A program made the position numbers and the translations under genes. The notes under the pieces were generated by a model that was not told the DNA's origin, searched no databases, and saw only the letters and a list, made by a program, of their open reading frames with translations. From Ichthyophis bannanicus (Eukaryota; Chordata; Amphibia; Gymnophiona; Ichthyophiidae): a stretch of 64,000 nt of DNA. This document shows, in pieces, positions 21,502-32,555 of this stretch. How positions within the stretch are numbered: position 1 is the stretch's first letter; every line of letters starts with the position of its first letter. The stretch covers positions 452,286,077-452,350,076 of the forward strand of contig CM066032.1 of assembly GCA_033557465.1 (NCBI GenBank), written 5' to 3'.

Positions 21502-24103
21502 TGTGGCCGGCGCTGCAGCTCCGGCGGGTTTTCGGTCCTTTCAGCCGGCGGGCCCTGGGCCCGAGACGAGCAAACTTGGCGCGAGAGGTCCCGGCGGGGA
21601 TCTGTGTTGGCGCTTCAATAACATCCTGCCCATTCCCTGACTGCAAGTTGCAGCCGTGGCTGGAGCTTTATGCGGCTACCAGGCATGGCAAGGTGGGGAC
21701 TATGCTGTGGGCGGGGTTTTCTGAGGGCTTTCGTAGTCCAGTTCAAGGGGAGGACCGGGCGTTTGAGGCTGGGAATGCTAGCTCTGTGATACGGCTGGCG
21801 GTGGTCGCCCGTGCGAAGATTGCGGCAGAGTGTGCGCTGGGCAGAGTCGCCGGGCCGTTCGAACGGCCACCCTTTTCGCCGTTTATTGTTTTGCCGCTGG
21901 GGGTTATCCTGAAAAAAGAGCTCGGGCGTTACCGGTTGATACATAATCTGTCTTGCCCCCTTGGGGCTTCGTTGAATGCCCATATTCCGAGGGAACTGTG
22001 CTCGGTTCGCTATGCGTCCTTCGATCAGGCGTTGGTGATGGTGCGCCAATGCGGAAAAGGGGCTTTGCTGGCAAAAGTGGACGTTGAGTCAGCCTTTCGG
22101 CTCTTGCCTGTTCACCCATCTGCCTTTCTCTTGCTGGGCTTTCGTTTCGACGATCAGTATTATTACGACAAGTGCATGCCCATGGGTTGCGCGATCTCGT
22201 GTGCTTACTTCGAGGCCTTCAGTTCTTTCTTGCAGTGGGTGGTGGTGAGGAGGTCGGGGCTCCGTACTATAGTACATTATCTCGACAATTTTGTTCGTCA
22301 GGCCTGCCCAGTCCGCGGTGTGTGAATCTTTGCTGGGGCTCTTCCTGGGCCTGGCGGCGGAGTTCGGCCTCCCTCTGGCAGAGGGAAAGACGGTGGGTCC
22401 GGTGACGTGTATTTCCTTCTTGGGGATCGATATCGACTCGGTGGAATTGTGGTCCGTTTACCTCTGGATAAAGTCGAGCGGCTTCGGCTCTTGGTGGCTG
22501 CTGTGGGCTCTGCCTCGAAGGTCACGTTAACGGAGCTTCAGAGGTTGGTTGGCCACTTGAATTTTGCGTGTCGAGTCATTGCCATGGGGAGGCCGTTTGC
22601 GCGGAGGTTGTCCTTGGCGATGACCGGAGTGCGCTGCGGGCACCATCGCATTCGGGTGACGTCGGGGATGCGAGCGGACTTGCGGGTATGGGACGCATTT
22701 CTGTCGGATTACAACGGCTGCTCGGTGTTACAGTCAGTGGAGCTATCCAGCTGGGATTTGGAACTGTTTTCGGATGCGGCAGGTGGTTCGGGTATGGGCT
22801 TGTACTGCCAAGGTTCCTGGTGCGCGGCGCCATGGCCGGCATCTTGGTCCGCGAGTGGGTTGACGCGTAATGTGACGTTCCTTGAGTTGTTCCCGATTGT
22901 GGTGGCCTTGTGGCTATGGCCGGAGAGATTACGGGATAAGCGGGTAGTTTTCTGGTGTGACAACGCGGCGGTTGTGCAAGTCATTAATCGCCATTCGCCC
23001 AAGTGTCCGAGGGTGGCGGCGTTGATGCGGGTGTTTGTGCTGGCCTGTCTTCGTCTCCATGTTACGGCTCGGGCGCGTCATGTGCCGGGTGCTCAGAATG
23101 TTATTGCTGACGCTTTGTCTCGTTTCCAGTGGGGGCGATTTCGGGAGTTGGTCCCGGGGGCGGACGAGATCGCGGCGTTGGTGCCGTGCACCTTTGGCAG
23201 ATTGGGATGCTGGAATGATCTCCTGTTGAGGTCCTCCTTGGCTCCAGGTACGTGGAAGGCTTATCAGCGTGGGTTATGCGCGGGTGCGCGATTTTCTATG
23301 GGAAAAAGGCTGGCGGGGTGGCAGAGTTGGGGACCCCTTGGCGGGCTCTTTTATAGCTTGGGCAAAGGGGTGTGGTTGGTCCCAGACGGCGGCGCAGGCA
23401 GCTTTGGCTGGTTTCTCCTTTTTCAGCAGAGCGGCTGGCTGGGGCAGTCCGGGTGCATCGTATGTGGTTAAGCGGCTCTTGGCCGGGTGGGCGCGGGCGC
23501 AGCCTTCGGTCCCGGATTGGCGCCGTCCTGTGTCGCACGAGTTGCTGCTGCGTATTTGGGTTGTTCTGCCTGAGGTGGCGGCTTCCCCGTTTGAGGCAGT
23601 CCTTTTCCGGGCGTTGTTTATCACGGCTTTCTTTGGGGCTTTCCGAGTTAGCGAGCTGGTCCCTCGGTCGGGTGGACGGGATGAGGGGGGGGGTTGCTGG
23701 TTCATCACGTGGACCTACAGGAGAGGCGCGTACGGATATTTCTGGCTCACTCGAAGTCTGACCCGCAGAGGCGGGGTCGGTGGGTGCTTTTGAAGGCCAT
23801 TCCGGGTTTGCGATCCTGTCCGGTCCAGAACTTGGCGGCTTACCAGCGGCAGAGTCCGGATCGGGGCGGTTGTTTCTTCTGCCATGCGGACGGGAGGGTT
23901 GTCACACAGTTTCAATTCACGGCAGTTTTCCGTCTGGCCTTGCGGCGTCTGGGCGTGGGTGAGTGCGGTTAGGCGTCTCATTCCTTCCGGATCGGCGTGG
24001 CAATGAGTGCTGCGGCTGCTGGCCTTGGGGTGAGGTAATTCAACGGATCGGGCGCTGGCGATCTGGGGCCTATGCGGGCTATGTGCGCCTGGGCCAGTTG
24101 TGA
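21417..24103 (+). pseudogene. Ngaro ORF2: reverse transcriptase, RNase H and tyrosine recombinase, broken
   Basis: Domains in order: reverse transcriptase (about 21850-22450) with FIVLPLGVILKKE, YRLIHNLSCPLGASLN, LAKVDVESAFRLLPVHP and MPMGCAISC; RNase H (about 22750-23110) with LFSDAAGGSGMG, FLELFPIVVAL, WCDNAAVVQVIN and NVIADALSRF; and a tyrosine recombinase (about 23215-24100) with GAFRVSEL (Arg codon 23644-23646), SHSFRIG (His 23979-23981, Arg 23988-23990) and GRWRSGAYAGYVRLGQL, ending at 24101-24103. The catalytic motif reads YLDN (22278-22289) instead of YLDD. Frameshifts lie near 22293, 22445, 23272, 23685 (G-run) and 24028, and a stop at 23970-23972. The recombinase active-site residues are all encoded. 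Confidence 0.85.
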
Positions 24104-24170
24104 GCTGCTGTGGTGGCAGGGAGGGGGGTGGGTGTGGGGGGGGTACTAATGCTGTGTTTCTTTTTTCAGG

Positions 24171-24798
24171 TGTACTACAGAGTGTGCCGCTGTGGAGTGC
24201 GGCACGGGGCCCGCCGGGCGTATGGTGGATGCTGGGACATTCATGCGTCTACTGGGCGGAACGCAGAGCCTCCAGTCGTCCGCTGGGTCCGCACCTCGGC
24301 TTGTTGTCCTGCAATGTCCAGCTGGTGTGGCTCGGCGAGCGGGGCATGCGGTGGTGGCAGCTACTTCCAGTGGTTCGGGGGCATGCGGAGCGGCGGTAGC
24401 GGCCGGTGGGGATCCTGGTTCATCTTGGTGGCAACGACCTTTCCAGTTGGACGTGCCGGCAGCTCATTCGAGCGGTGCAGCGGGACTATCGGGTGCTGCA
24501 GGAGCAGTGGCCAGAGGTGGCATTCATCTGGTCAGACATCATACCACGGCCGGCCTGCCTGCCTCAGCGACGGTGGTCGAGAGGGTTGGCCAAGGTCTAC
24601 AGACAGATCGGCCGGTGGTTGCAGCAGGCTGGGGGATGGCAGGTTCGGCATCCTTGGGCGGACCCCCAGTGCGTTGGACTTTATCGTACCGACGGGGTAC
24701 ACTTGTCCCCGGTCGGACAGGACTTATTGCTCAATGATTGGCAGGAAGCACTTGAAATGATTGGTCGCAGCTTTATGGGGGGGGCGGTGCGAGGATAG
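24171..24798 (+). pseudogene. Ngaro ORF3: SGNH/GDSL-type hydrolase, one in-frame stop
   Basis: In one frame the SGNH blocks appear in order: block I as WMLGHSCVYWAERRA (Ser codon 24241-24243, GHS instead of GDS), block III as VHLGGNDLSSW (GND at 24430-24438), and block V as TDGVHLSPVGQDLLLNDW (Asp 24691-24693, His 24700-24702). A TAG at 24397-24399 splits the frame just before VGILVHLGGND. Upstream, TACTAAT (24144-24150) plus a T-rich tract and CAG (24167-24169) looks like a branch point and splice acceptor, so ORF3 is probably expressed from a spliced RNA. Vertebrate Ngaro elements are known to carry such a hydrolase; its substrate is unknown. Confidence 0.8.
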
Positions 24799-24824
24799 TG
24801 AATACCTCGCACCGGTGGCGGGGT

Positions 24825-25280
24825 ACAGAGTCAGCGCTCGCAGGAGCGGCGCGGGCTTGAACTGGTTTACGAGCATTGGGGACGAAGTGCTCCTCGGGGT
24901 GGGGCGAGACAGCCCGGTTGGGGGTCTCGGCCCGGTAGCGGGGGGGGTGGGAGCCGGCCTTTGCTACTAGTATGGCGAGGCAGGCGGTGGGGTGTGGGGG
25001 GGAGGAGGATGCTCCGCCTAGCTACTAAGATGGCGGGTGGGGGGGCATCCTCCGGAAAAGGGGGGCAGGGTTGGATTATGTTCAATGGTTTGATATTCAG
25101 GCCCATGTTGGGTCGGTTGTTACAGGTTGTAAATAAAGCTGCGACCAAAATGTTTGTACCAAATACAGTGGTTGGTGAATTTGTTGGGGGAAACGGGGGG
25201 GGGGGGGAAGGGGGGGGAACCTTATGGGGTACTAAGTCGAAAGAATGGAGGCGAGGAGGGCTTCCGGGTTACCAGAGTTA
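24825..25280 (+). repeat. Ngaro split direct repeat B1
   Basis: The segment begins ACAGAGTCAGCGCTCGC and ends GTTACCAGAGTTA, and is nearly identical to 25597-26055. It contains AATAAA at 25132-25137 and a long G-run at 25195-25220. Confidence 0.9.
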
Positions 25281-25532
25281 ATGCTCGAGGCCGCGGGCCG
25301 GGTCCCGCGGCCGTCAGTAACCTGGGCCCGGGCCCGGCCTCGGCCTCCAGCTTATTGATGGGGGGGGGAAGGGGCTGAGAGAGGGGAGGAGTGCGCGGCA
25401 TTTGAAATCGCTCCGTCGTGCTGTCGGAGCGATTTCATTGGCCTGTGCGAAAGGAGGGGGCGGAGCAGTGCCTGCGAGGAGCCGCGTGGCCGTCCTCTTC
25501 TCTCCGCGGCTCCTCGGTAATCGGACGTGTTC
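25281..25532 (+). repeat. Ngaro split direct repeat A2
   Basis: This is a near-identical copy of A1, joined directly to B1 at 25280/25281. It is followed by a 64-bp unique linker to 25596. Confidence 0.9.
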
Positions 25533-25596
25533 CCGCCCGCCCGCCCTCTTTCTAGGAGTTGGTTTGGGGGATGTTGCAGCTGGTGGGGGCCGGGGC

Positions 25597-26055
25597 ACAG
25601 AGTCAGCGCTCGCAGGAGCGGCGCGGGCTTGAACTGGTTTACGAGCATTGGGGGCGAAGTGCTCCTCGGGGTGGGGCGAGACAGCCCGGTTGGGGGTCTC
25701 GGCCCGGTAGCGGGGGGGGTGGGAGCCGGCCTTTGCTACTAGTATGGCGAGGCAGGCGGTGGGGTTTGGGGGGGAGGAGGATGCTCCGCCTAGCTACTAA
25801 GATGGCGGGTGGGGGGGCATCCTCCGGAAAAGGGGGGCAGGGTTGGATTATGTTCAATGGTTTGATATTCAGGCCCATGTTGGGTCGGTTGTTACAGGTT
25901 GTAAATAAAGCTGCGACCAAAATGTTTGTACCAAATACAGTGGTTGGTGAATTTGTTGGGGGAAACGGGGGGGGGGGGGGGGGAAGGGGGGGAACCTTAT
26001 GGGGTACTAAGTCGAAAGAATGGAGGCGAGGAGGGCTTCCGGGTTACCAGAGTTA
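25597..26055 (+). repeat. Ngaro split direct repeat B2 (right end)
   Basis: This is a copy of B1 ending in the same GTTACCAGAGTTA. It includes AATAAA at 25904-25909 and a slightly longer G-run than B1. The host sequence resumes with CTGGTGGCTATC at 26056. Confidence 0.9.
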
Positions 26056-26150
26056 CTGGTGGCTATCATGAGTGATAAGAGCTCCAAAAAATGCAGAGAA
26101 TTATTCAAATACCAGGACATGATATGTGAGGCATATAAATCTGTCAAATA
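26056..26150 (+). pseudogene. Gag-like ORF1 of a tyrosine-recombinase retroelement, continuation
   Basis: Translation in the frame carried over from 19540 gives LVAIMSDKSSKKCRELFKYQ followed by DMICEAYKSVK and a stop. It aligns without gaps to the Ngaro ORF1 segment RLASVWGRDDPSRYGELLAY and ADAIVAASQA. This is the downstream half of the ORF1 that ends at 19540. The rest of that element is not recognisable after about 26160. Confidence 0.6.
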
Positions 26151-26457
26151 AGAGGCAAACTCATTGTAAAATGGGATATAAAATACAACACAAGCAGCGG
26201 GGCACTGGACCAGCAAGGAAGGTTAATAACAGTCTTTAATCAAATCTTTTAAAACACATAAAGCAATCCTATCAAGAAGCAATCAGTCACATGGCCACTA
26301 TATTCAAGTCATTTAGCAGGACCCAACATTTTTCTGCAAAGTTTGCATCAGGGGTTAATGAAACGTTTTCTAAGTACTGGACCACTGAAAGATGAGCAGC
26401 TTCTTGTTTAAGGAGCAAGAAAAATCAAACTTAAAAGATGAAAAAACAAAATGGTAG

Positions 26458-27067
26458 TGTGGCAGGTGATGGCCTGTGATCCACAGTGTCTGACATAAGC
26501 AAACAAGCCTAACTAGCTTGACCTGTAAATGAAGTCTGTAGAGAGGCCTATAGGAACTACACATCCCCCAACATGCTGCTATTGTAGAATTAGAACTCAG
26601 TAAAAGTATTGGATTAGCTTAGACAAGCAGAATAAGATGGAAAAATACAGAGAAATATGTTTAAAACTGCTGACAGAGAACTTACAGAGCCCTGCTTCCC
26701 TGCACGTATTAACTAGCCCAGTGGCCTTGAAAGTAGGAAAGTAACAAGTTGGTGAACTGGCCATTGTAATTGGGACTAGAAGGGGGGGTAGCAGGTGCTG
26801 AGCCCACCCAAAGAACATAATTGGATAATCATATCAGTACCGGGACCAATAGAAGGGGTACGGGAGGTACGGGAGGTTACCGGGACCAATGAAATGTTTT
26901 CCTATACCTAGAATGGAGCAAAAGTCTATAAAAGTTGTTGTATTGCCAGAGAATAGGGCTCAGCCATTTTGAATTTGATTCTGCTTGAGACTTGTGCACA
27001 AATAAATGATTTGGACCTTCTGAACAGACTCCTGGTATCATTGGTTTGTCTGCGCTCTGCTGCTACA
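26458..27067 (+). mobile_element. Solo LTR of an endogenous retrovirus
   Basis: The 610-bp segment starts TGTGGCAG and ends CTGCTACA, imperfect inverted termini matching at 7 of 8 positions. A 4-bp direct repeat, GTAG, flanks it (26454-26457 and 27068-27071). Promoter-like features are in LTR order: CCAAT boxes at 26846-26850 and 26886-26890, TATAAAAG at 26927-26934 and AATAAA at 27001-27006. No internal retroviral genes lie on either side, so it is a solo LTR left by recombination. Confidence 0.75.
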
Positions 27068-27594
27068 GTAGAATAACAACTCAAAAAACAAACTAGACAG
27101 AAAAGAAAGGAGAATAGAGAAGAACACCAGAAAGAAATAAGACAGAAAAAAAAGGAGATAAGAAAGAGCCACTCTGTGAACCAAAATGCCTTTCACCCCT
27201 CGCACATGCCTCACAAATCACCTATTTTACCCCAAAAATGTATAAACACAGGATGTATCTAAAAAAACCCTTTTAACCTCAAAAGGTGCTGGATTAAAAT
27301 TTAACCAGCACTGAGTGCTTATCAGTGCCAAAAGAAACTGCTGCAAGTAGTTATTTAAAAATCACAACAAAAGTAAAAAAACACTATGAAACCCCACTGA
27401 CACTGGTTTCACAGCGTTTTTTATTTTTTAAAATCACAGAGAAAATTTCAAAGAAATTCAGTACTTCTGTATGAATGCTGTTGGCACCTTTCAGTTGAGT
27501 TTGGCCACCTTTTATATATTGTACGTTTGACATTTTTTAAAATGTTTTTTTGCCCTGACTTTCTTTTGGTTACTTTCACTTTTGTTTGTGGACA

Positions 27595-27965
27595 GATTAG
27601 GCTGAATATTCAAAGACATTGATACGGTTTGTTGACCTGCAAACCATGTAAATGCCGCTAAACAGGATATGGAGCGCACTAACACAGTTAGTGCCGCTGA
27701 CTATCCATGGGTACTGCTGCTACATGCCTGATGCTAACCGGTTAGCATCGGGCATTCTGGGGGCGGCACCCAGGGATAACCAGTTAGCAGCGATATTCAG
27801 CCACTGATTGCTTATCCCTCAGCGGCAAAAGGTAGGCACAGAAAAGGCTATCCTAACTTTCGCTGCCGAAGCTAACTGGGCAACAGCTGCTGAATATCGC
27901 TGTTGCCCAGTTGGCTTCCTTCTTTGGCAGCAATGGCCCTGGCATTGAGTATCTGGGCTTAGTGT
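27595..27965. repeat. Foldback repeat, unclassified (inverse copy of the 1555-1900 family)
   Basis: The stretch contains GCTGAATATTC, GCTAACCGGTTAGC and AACTGGGCAACAGC...GCTGTTGCCCAGTT palindromes. The 27625-27730 part is the reverse complement of the family member at 1766-1850. It is non-coding. Confidence 0.5.
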
Positions 27966-29689
27966 TCCGCAGCGGAAGGATCCATTTAGAGTTGATAATA
28001 AAGTGGGCTTAGCATTGTTCGGTGTTATGCTAAGAGATTGAGTGAAGTGGTTCTGTCACGCAAGAAAAAGATCTTGGCATCACTGTAGATTACTGTGGAT
28101 AAAGAAATTTGATAAATGAAGATGAAATGTTATGATCTCTTCCCTTGTGTGCTTTTTGGGTGGATGATTTTTTTTATTACTACTCTAGTGGTCATATCTA
28201 TGGTTTTTTTTTCTGTCTTTTAGCACATCGGATAAAGAACTACTTTATTATATTTTTTCAGTCTCTTCCCATGAACATCTTCCTCAGTTCCTGCATATTT
28301 GCTGGACACTAGGGATGCATAAAGCAAGGCTCTTCCCTGCTTACTGATGTTGCTAAAATCAATAACAAATCTATATCGTAATGACTAAGGAATCGCTTAC
28401 AATCATTCCTGTCTGCAGAACGCAGAGAAATCCATACTACTTTAGAGAATAACACTCAGATATCATGGTTGGTGGTTCTGCTTGATTATGCCCCTTCTAT
28501 GACTTCTTTCCTTAAAGTAACGAGATCGTTATTATTCTCTTGGGAGCATGCTTTTGTATGTGCCATCAGTGCATATAACAGAAATAAAGGCAGTGTCATA
28601 TATATATGTCTATAAAATAATTATCCACTGCTTATTAACTTTTTTAGAAAAGCATATTAGTCCCTACTAAGTATAATTCTATTATTTTTACTTCAAATTT
28701 GGACTAGATTTCCAATAAACACTGGAGTAGAGGTGTTTATTCATGAGCCTGCATTTAGTTCATTTGGGTGCCTAAAAGTCTGAAGTGTGAACAGATCACT
28801 TGTACCCATGTATACCTATGACTTAACATGATTGGAGTTTTGCACTTAAAAAAGTTCTAACAGGCAAACAATGCATGCGTAAGGAATGAATACATAAAAA
28901 TGAGGAAAAGTCTGAAAACTGGGAAAAAGTCTTAAAATACTGTATGCACGAATTCTTTGGCCATGCATACTCTTACACTGGACACTAAAGGTGGTTATTG
29001 GATATGTTTCATGCAACCTTTGATAGTACATGCTATTACCACTTTAAATATGGGCCAGCAACCATGTTTTACCAGGCTGTATGATCCAGGAAGGGTATGG
29101 TTTTTTTTACCTTCTGAAAAGGCTAACCTAAGACAGGTACATGAGTGGAATACTATTAAGTGATTCAGTGCTCTCAGCAAGTAAGGTCTTCTACTGAAAT
29201 CAAAAAGAAAAATAAATGGTTGAATGTGGGAACAGACCTGTAATATGCTGTGCAGCAATTTAACTACTGAAAGACCAGCTAACCCAATTCCTCAGGGCAG
29301 GAGGCTGAGATCCAGCATAAGTCCCAGGGCAGACAACCTTTCCAGGATCACTGCATTGTTCAAAAATTGGTTTTAAATGCACTAGAGTAATAAATGTCAA
29401 AACAAAGTAAATAACTACGTTAATCACATTATTGTGAATGCCATGACAGCCATTCCAAAAAGTAGGTAATGGAAAAACTGCAACTTGCTACATTGTTCAT
29501 AATAAAAACTAACAAGACAGGCTAAGGGTTGTCCCCTTCAGAGAACAATGAGCCCAGACCCCTACTCCCTGCCTCCTCCCATCAGGACTGTCTCAGGGGA
29601 AAAGTGCTGTGCTCCAGGAAATTCTCCAGTTTGACCCTACAGTAGGGCCTTCTACTTCCAGGGTTGGCTGAGGGTGCTGCTGATGCTGC
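27966..29689. other. No supported gene
   Basis: The sequence is AT-rich, with short ORFs that overlap on both strands and have no recognisable motif. No repeat boundary could be fixed. Confidence 0.5.
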
Positions 29690-29778
29690 AGCATTTATTT
29701 ATTTAACAGGTATTATATGCCACTTTATCATTTCAATCAAAGCAGTTTACATTGAAACTTAAACTTGGTAATTACATT
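29690..29778 (-). mobile_element. SINE or L2-like 3' tail, cut by a hAT element
   Basis: On the minus strand the segment reads GTAAACTGCTTTGATTGAAA and GTGGCATATAATACC, ending in an (AAAT)n tail. This is the 3' end shared by L2 LINEs and SINEs that depend on them. It stops at the hAT target site and appears to continue at 32556. Confidence 0.55.
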
Positions 29779-30769
29779 CAGGGGCGGCCCAAGGGGGGTG
29801 CGGGGCCATGTGCGGAGTCTCGGTGCGGGGCCTCATTTGCATAAGTGGCCTTATTTGCATAAATATTTGCATAATGTTACCATACACTAACTTTTAGTAA
29901 ACATGTCTCTTAATGCGTATATGGATAAAGAAAGACTAAAAGATTTCTACATTACTATAATCCAGTGCCAACCGCCAGGCACATTAGGAACTACTACAAA
30001 TGCTGCCCATTTAGAAACCATAGCAAACCCGCCGTATCCTGACAGCATTACCAGGACTCACAAAGCACTATACCCTACCTATCAAAAGACAACACTGCAA
30101 ATATTAAACATTTCAGAGAATACTGGGGAAAGAGAACAAGTGGCAATGTCAAATAGGAATTACATAAACAGAATACCTCAGCTCAGTTACACATGCAGAA
30201 CATAGACCATCACCAAACAAGGAATCACAATTTAGAAACAGGAAGGCAATAATTAAATTGGGAACCCCAAAAGCCAAACTTGGAATGTACAACAACACTG
30301 TAGAAATAAAACTATAAATTAATTTCCTCTTGTACCAAACAAAGCGCAGACGTTAATGATGCACATTTCCCAGATCTTTCATATTCCAGTTAATAAATTC
30401 AAAATAAAGAGATATCTTTCTACCTTTTGTGCATTTTTTTTCAGTTGCAATTGCTCCAGCCACTTTCTTCTGGTTTCTTCATGTTTTCTGCTAACTCTCC
30501 ATCGTCTGCTGTCCATTTGTCCTTTCTTCTCTCTTCTAGTTTTTTTTCCCATATTCTCTCTCTACATCTGCTTTAACATACTAATCTTTCTCCTTTTGCT
30601 CTTTCCTCATTCCTATTTCATCCACACAAATTTTACCCCTCCATCCTCAATCCCCACTTACTCTCCCAACACCCGGCCAATTGTAGATTTTTCATCCCTC
30701 CCACACAAAATATTTTTCCCCTCTCCATTTTACTCTCCCAGCCCCCTCCCATTCTAATCCTCCCCCATC

Positions 30770-32035
30770 AGCTCCCTTCTAGTTCCAGTCTCACCCAGCA
30801 TCCATTCCCTTCTATTCCCTGCATCAGCCCATTTCCAGTCCTAGCCCCCCATCAGCCCATTTCCAGTCCTAGCTCCCCCATCCATTTCCAGTCCGAGTCC
30901 CTTCATCAGCTCATTTCCAATCCTAGCCCCCCATCAGCCCATTTCTAGTCATTTCCTAGCCCCACCATCAGCCCATGTCAAATCCTAGCTCCCCTCCACT
31001 CAACCCAATTCCAGTCCAAGCCCCCCACATGAGCCTACTTCCAGTTCTAGCCCCTCCATGAGTCCATTTCAATTCAAGCCCCCATCACAGCCCATTTCCA
31101 ATCTTAGCTCCCCCAACAGCCCATTTCCAGTCCTATCCTAGCTGCTCCATCAGCCCATTTTCAGTCCTAGCTCCCTTCCCTCACAGCCCATTTCCATTCC
31201 AAGCCCCCTCCCTATCAGCTATTTGCAGTTCAAGCCTCCCCTTCCACTCAGCCCATTTCCAGTCCTAGCAACCCCCCAACCCATTACCAGTCCTAGCCCC
31301 CCATCAACCCACTTCCAGTCCTAATCCCCCATCACCCCATTTTCAGTTTAAGCCCCCCTATAACCCATTACCAGTCCTAACCCCCCATCAGCCCATTTTC
31401 AGTTTAAGCCCCCCTATAACCCATTACCAGTCCTAAACACCCATCAGCCCACTTCCAGTCCTAACCCCATCAGCCCATTTCCAGTCAGCCCCCCATAGCC
31501 CATTTCCAGTCCTAACCACATCAGCCTACCTCAAGTCCTAACCCCTCCCCATCAGCCCATTTCCTGTCCTAGCCCCCCCATAGCCCATTACCAGTCCTAA
31601 CCCCCCATAGCCCATTACCAGTCCTAACCCCCCATCACCCCATTTCCAGACAGCCCCATCAGCCCACAGCCCATTACCAGTCTTAAACCCCCATAGCCCA
31701 TTACCAGTCCTACCCCCCCAACAGCCCACAGCCTATTACCAGTTCTAACCCCATCAGCCCACCTCAAGTCCTAACCCCTCCCCATCAGCCCATTTCCTGT
31801 GCTAGCCCCCCAGAGCCCATTATCAGTCCTAACCCCACTATAGCCCATTACCAGTCCTAACCCCCCATCACCCCATTTCCAGACAGCCCCCATCAGCCCA
31901 CAGCCCATTACCAGTCTTAACCCCCCCATAGCCCATTACCAGTACTAACCCCCCCCAACAGCCCAAAGCCCACCTCAACTCAAGTCCTAACCCCCTCCAT
32001 CGCCCATTACCAGTCCTAACCCCCCCCCTCCCCCT
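30770..32035. repeat. C-rich minisatellite (units ~25-30 bp)
   Basis: Variants of the phrase CAGCCCATTTCCAGTCCTAG followed by CCCCCCAT recur dozens of times with variable spacing, including larger duplicated blocks (compare 31505-31720 with 31755-31960). The array lies wholly inside the hAT element. Confidence 0.85.
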
Positions 32036-32052
32036 CGGCTCATGGAAAATTT

Positions 32053-32445
32053 AAAAAAAAAAAAAAAGCTGGCTGCTGCTGCTGCCGCTGCGGCAGCGGC
32101 AGAATGGAGTGTCCCGCGGGGCCCCCTCTTCCCGGCTGAGCTCTCCCGGCCTGGCTGAGCCCCTCTGCGCCGGCTTTCAGATACACGAAGGGAGAGTGTC
32201 TCCCTCATGTCTCTGTTAAGCCCGCAGGGGCAGATGGGAAATTTCCCAACAGCCCCTGCTTCCCATCTGCCCCTGCGGGCTTAAGAGAGACGCGAGGGAG
32301 ACACTCTCCCTTTGCGTATCTGAAAGCCGGTGCAGAGGGGCTCAGCCGGGTAGGGAGAGCTCAGCCGGGCAGAGGGGGCCCCGCGGGACACTCCATTCTG
32401 CCGCTGCTGTGGCGGCAGTGGCAGCAGCCAGCTTTTTTTTTTTTT
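32053..32445. repeat. Long hairpin inside the hAT element
   Basis: Arms at 32053-32240 and 32260-32445 are near-perfect inverted copies, about 187 bp each with a ~20-bp spacer. They run from the A-run/T-run through GCTGGCTGCTGC, GGAGTGTCCCGCGGGGCC and GGGAGAGTGTCTCCCTC to GCAGGGGCAGATGGGAA. A transcript would fold into a long double-stranded RNA. Confidence 0.85.
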
Positions 32446-32555
32446 AAATTAAATTTTTAAAAAAGCAGAATTTTCTTTGTGCGGGGCCCCCTGAAACGCG
32501 GGGCCCTGTGCAAAAAACATTCTTGCTCAATGGACGGGCCGGCCCTGATTACATT

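Larger units (their letters stand above)
19541..26055 (+). mobile_element. Ngaro-type tyrosine-recombinase retrotransposon with split direct repeats
   Basis: The element is bounded by split direct repeats in the order A1 (19541-19793), ORFs, B1 (24825-25280), A2 (25281-25532), a 64-bp linker and B2 (25597-26055). This is the arrangement described for Ngaro/PAT elements, and it differs from LTRs and from the inverted repeats of DIRS1. The ORFs are gag-like, RT/RNase H/tyrosine recombinase, and SGNH hydrolase, the last known from vertebrate Ngaros. No target-site duplication flanks the element, as expected for recombinase-mediated integration. A1/A2 and B1/B2 are nearly identical, suggesting modest age, yet the ORFs contain many frame breaks. 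Confidence 0.88.
29779..32547. mobile_element. hAT-superfamily non-autonomous element, 2.77 kb, 8-bp TSD
   Basis: A perfect 8-bp direct repeat, ATTACATT, flanks the segment (29771-29778 and 32548-32555). The ends are short inverted repeats starting CAGGGGCGGCCC and CAGGGCCGGCCC. These features place it in hAT. No transposase frame is present; the longest ORF (29903-30205) has no recognisable domain. The interior is a C-rich minisatellite followed by a very long hairpin next to the right end. Confidence 0.85.

Noticed and set aside
23215..24100. Bacterial or phage integrase, suggesting horizontal transfer or contamination
   Set aside because: The tyrosine recombinase is fused in order behind an RT and RNase H and bounded by split direct repeats, which identifies a eukaryotic Ngaro retrotransposon.
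29903..30205. Possible transposase of the hAT element
   Set aside because: 100 codons without BED-finger, DDE or hATC motifs. The element is non-autonomous.
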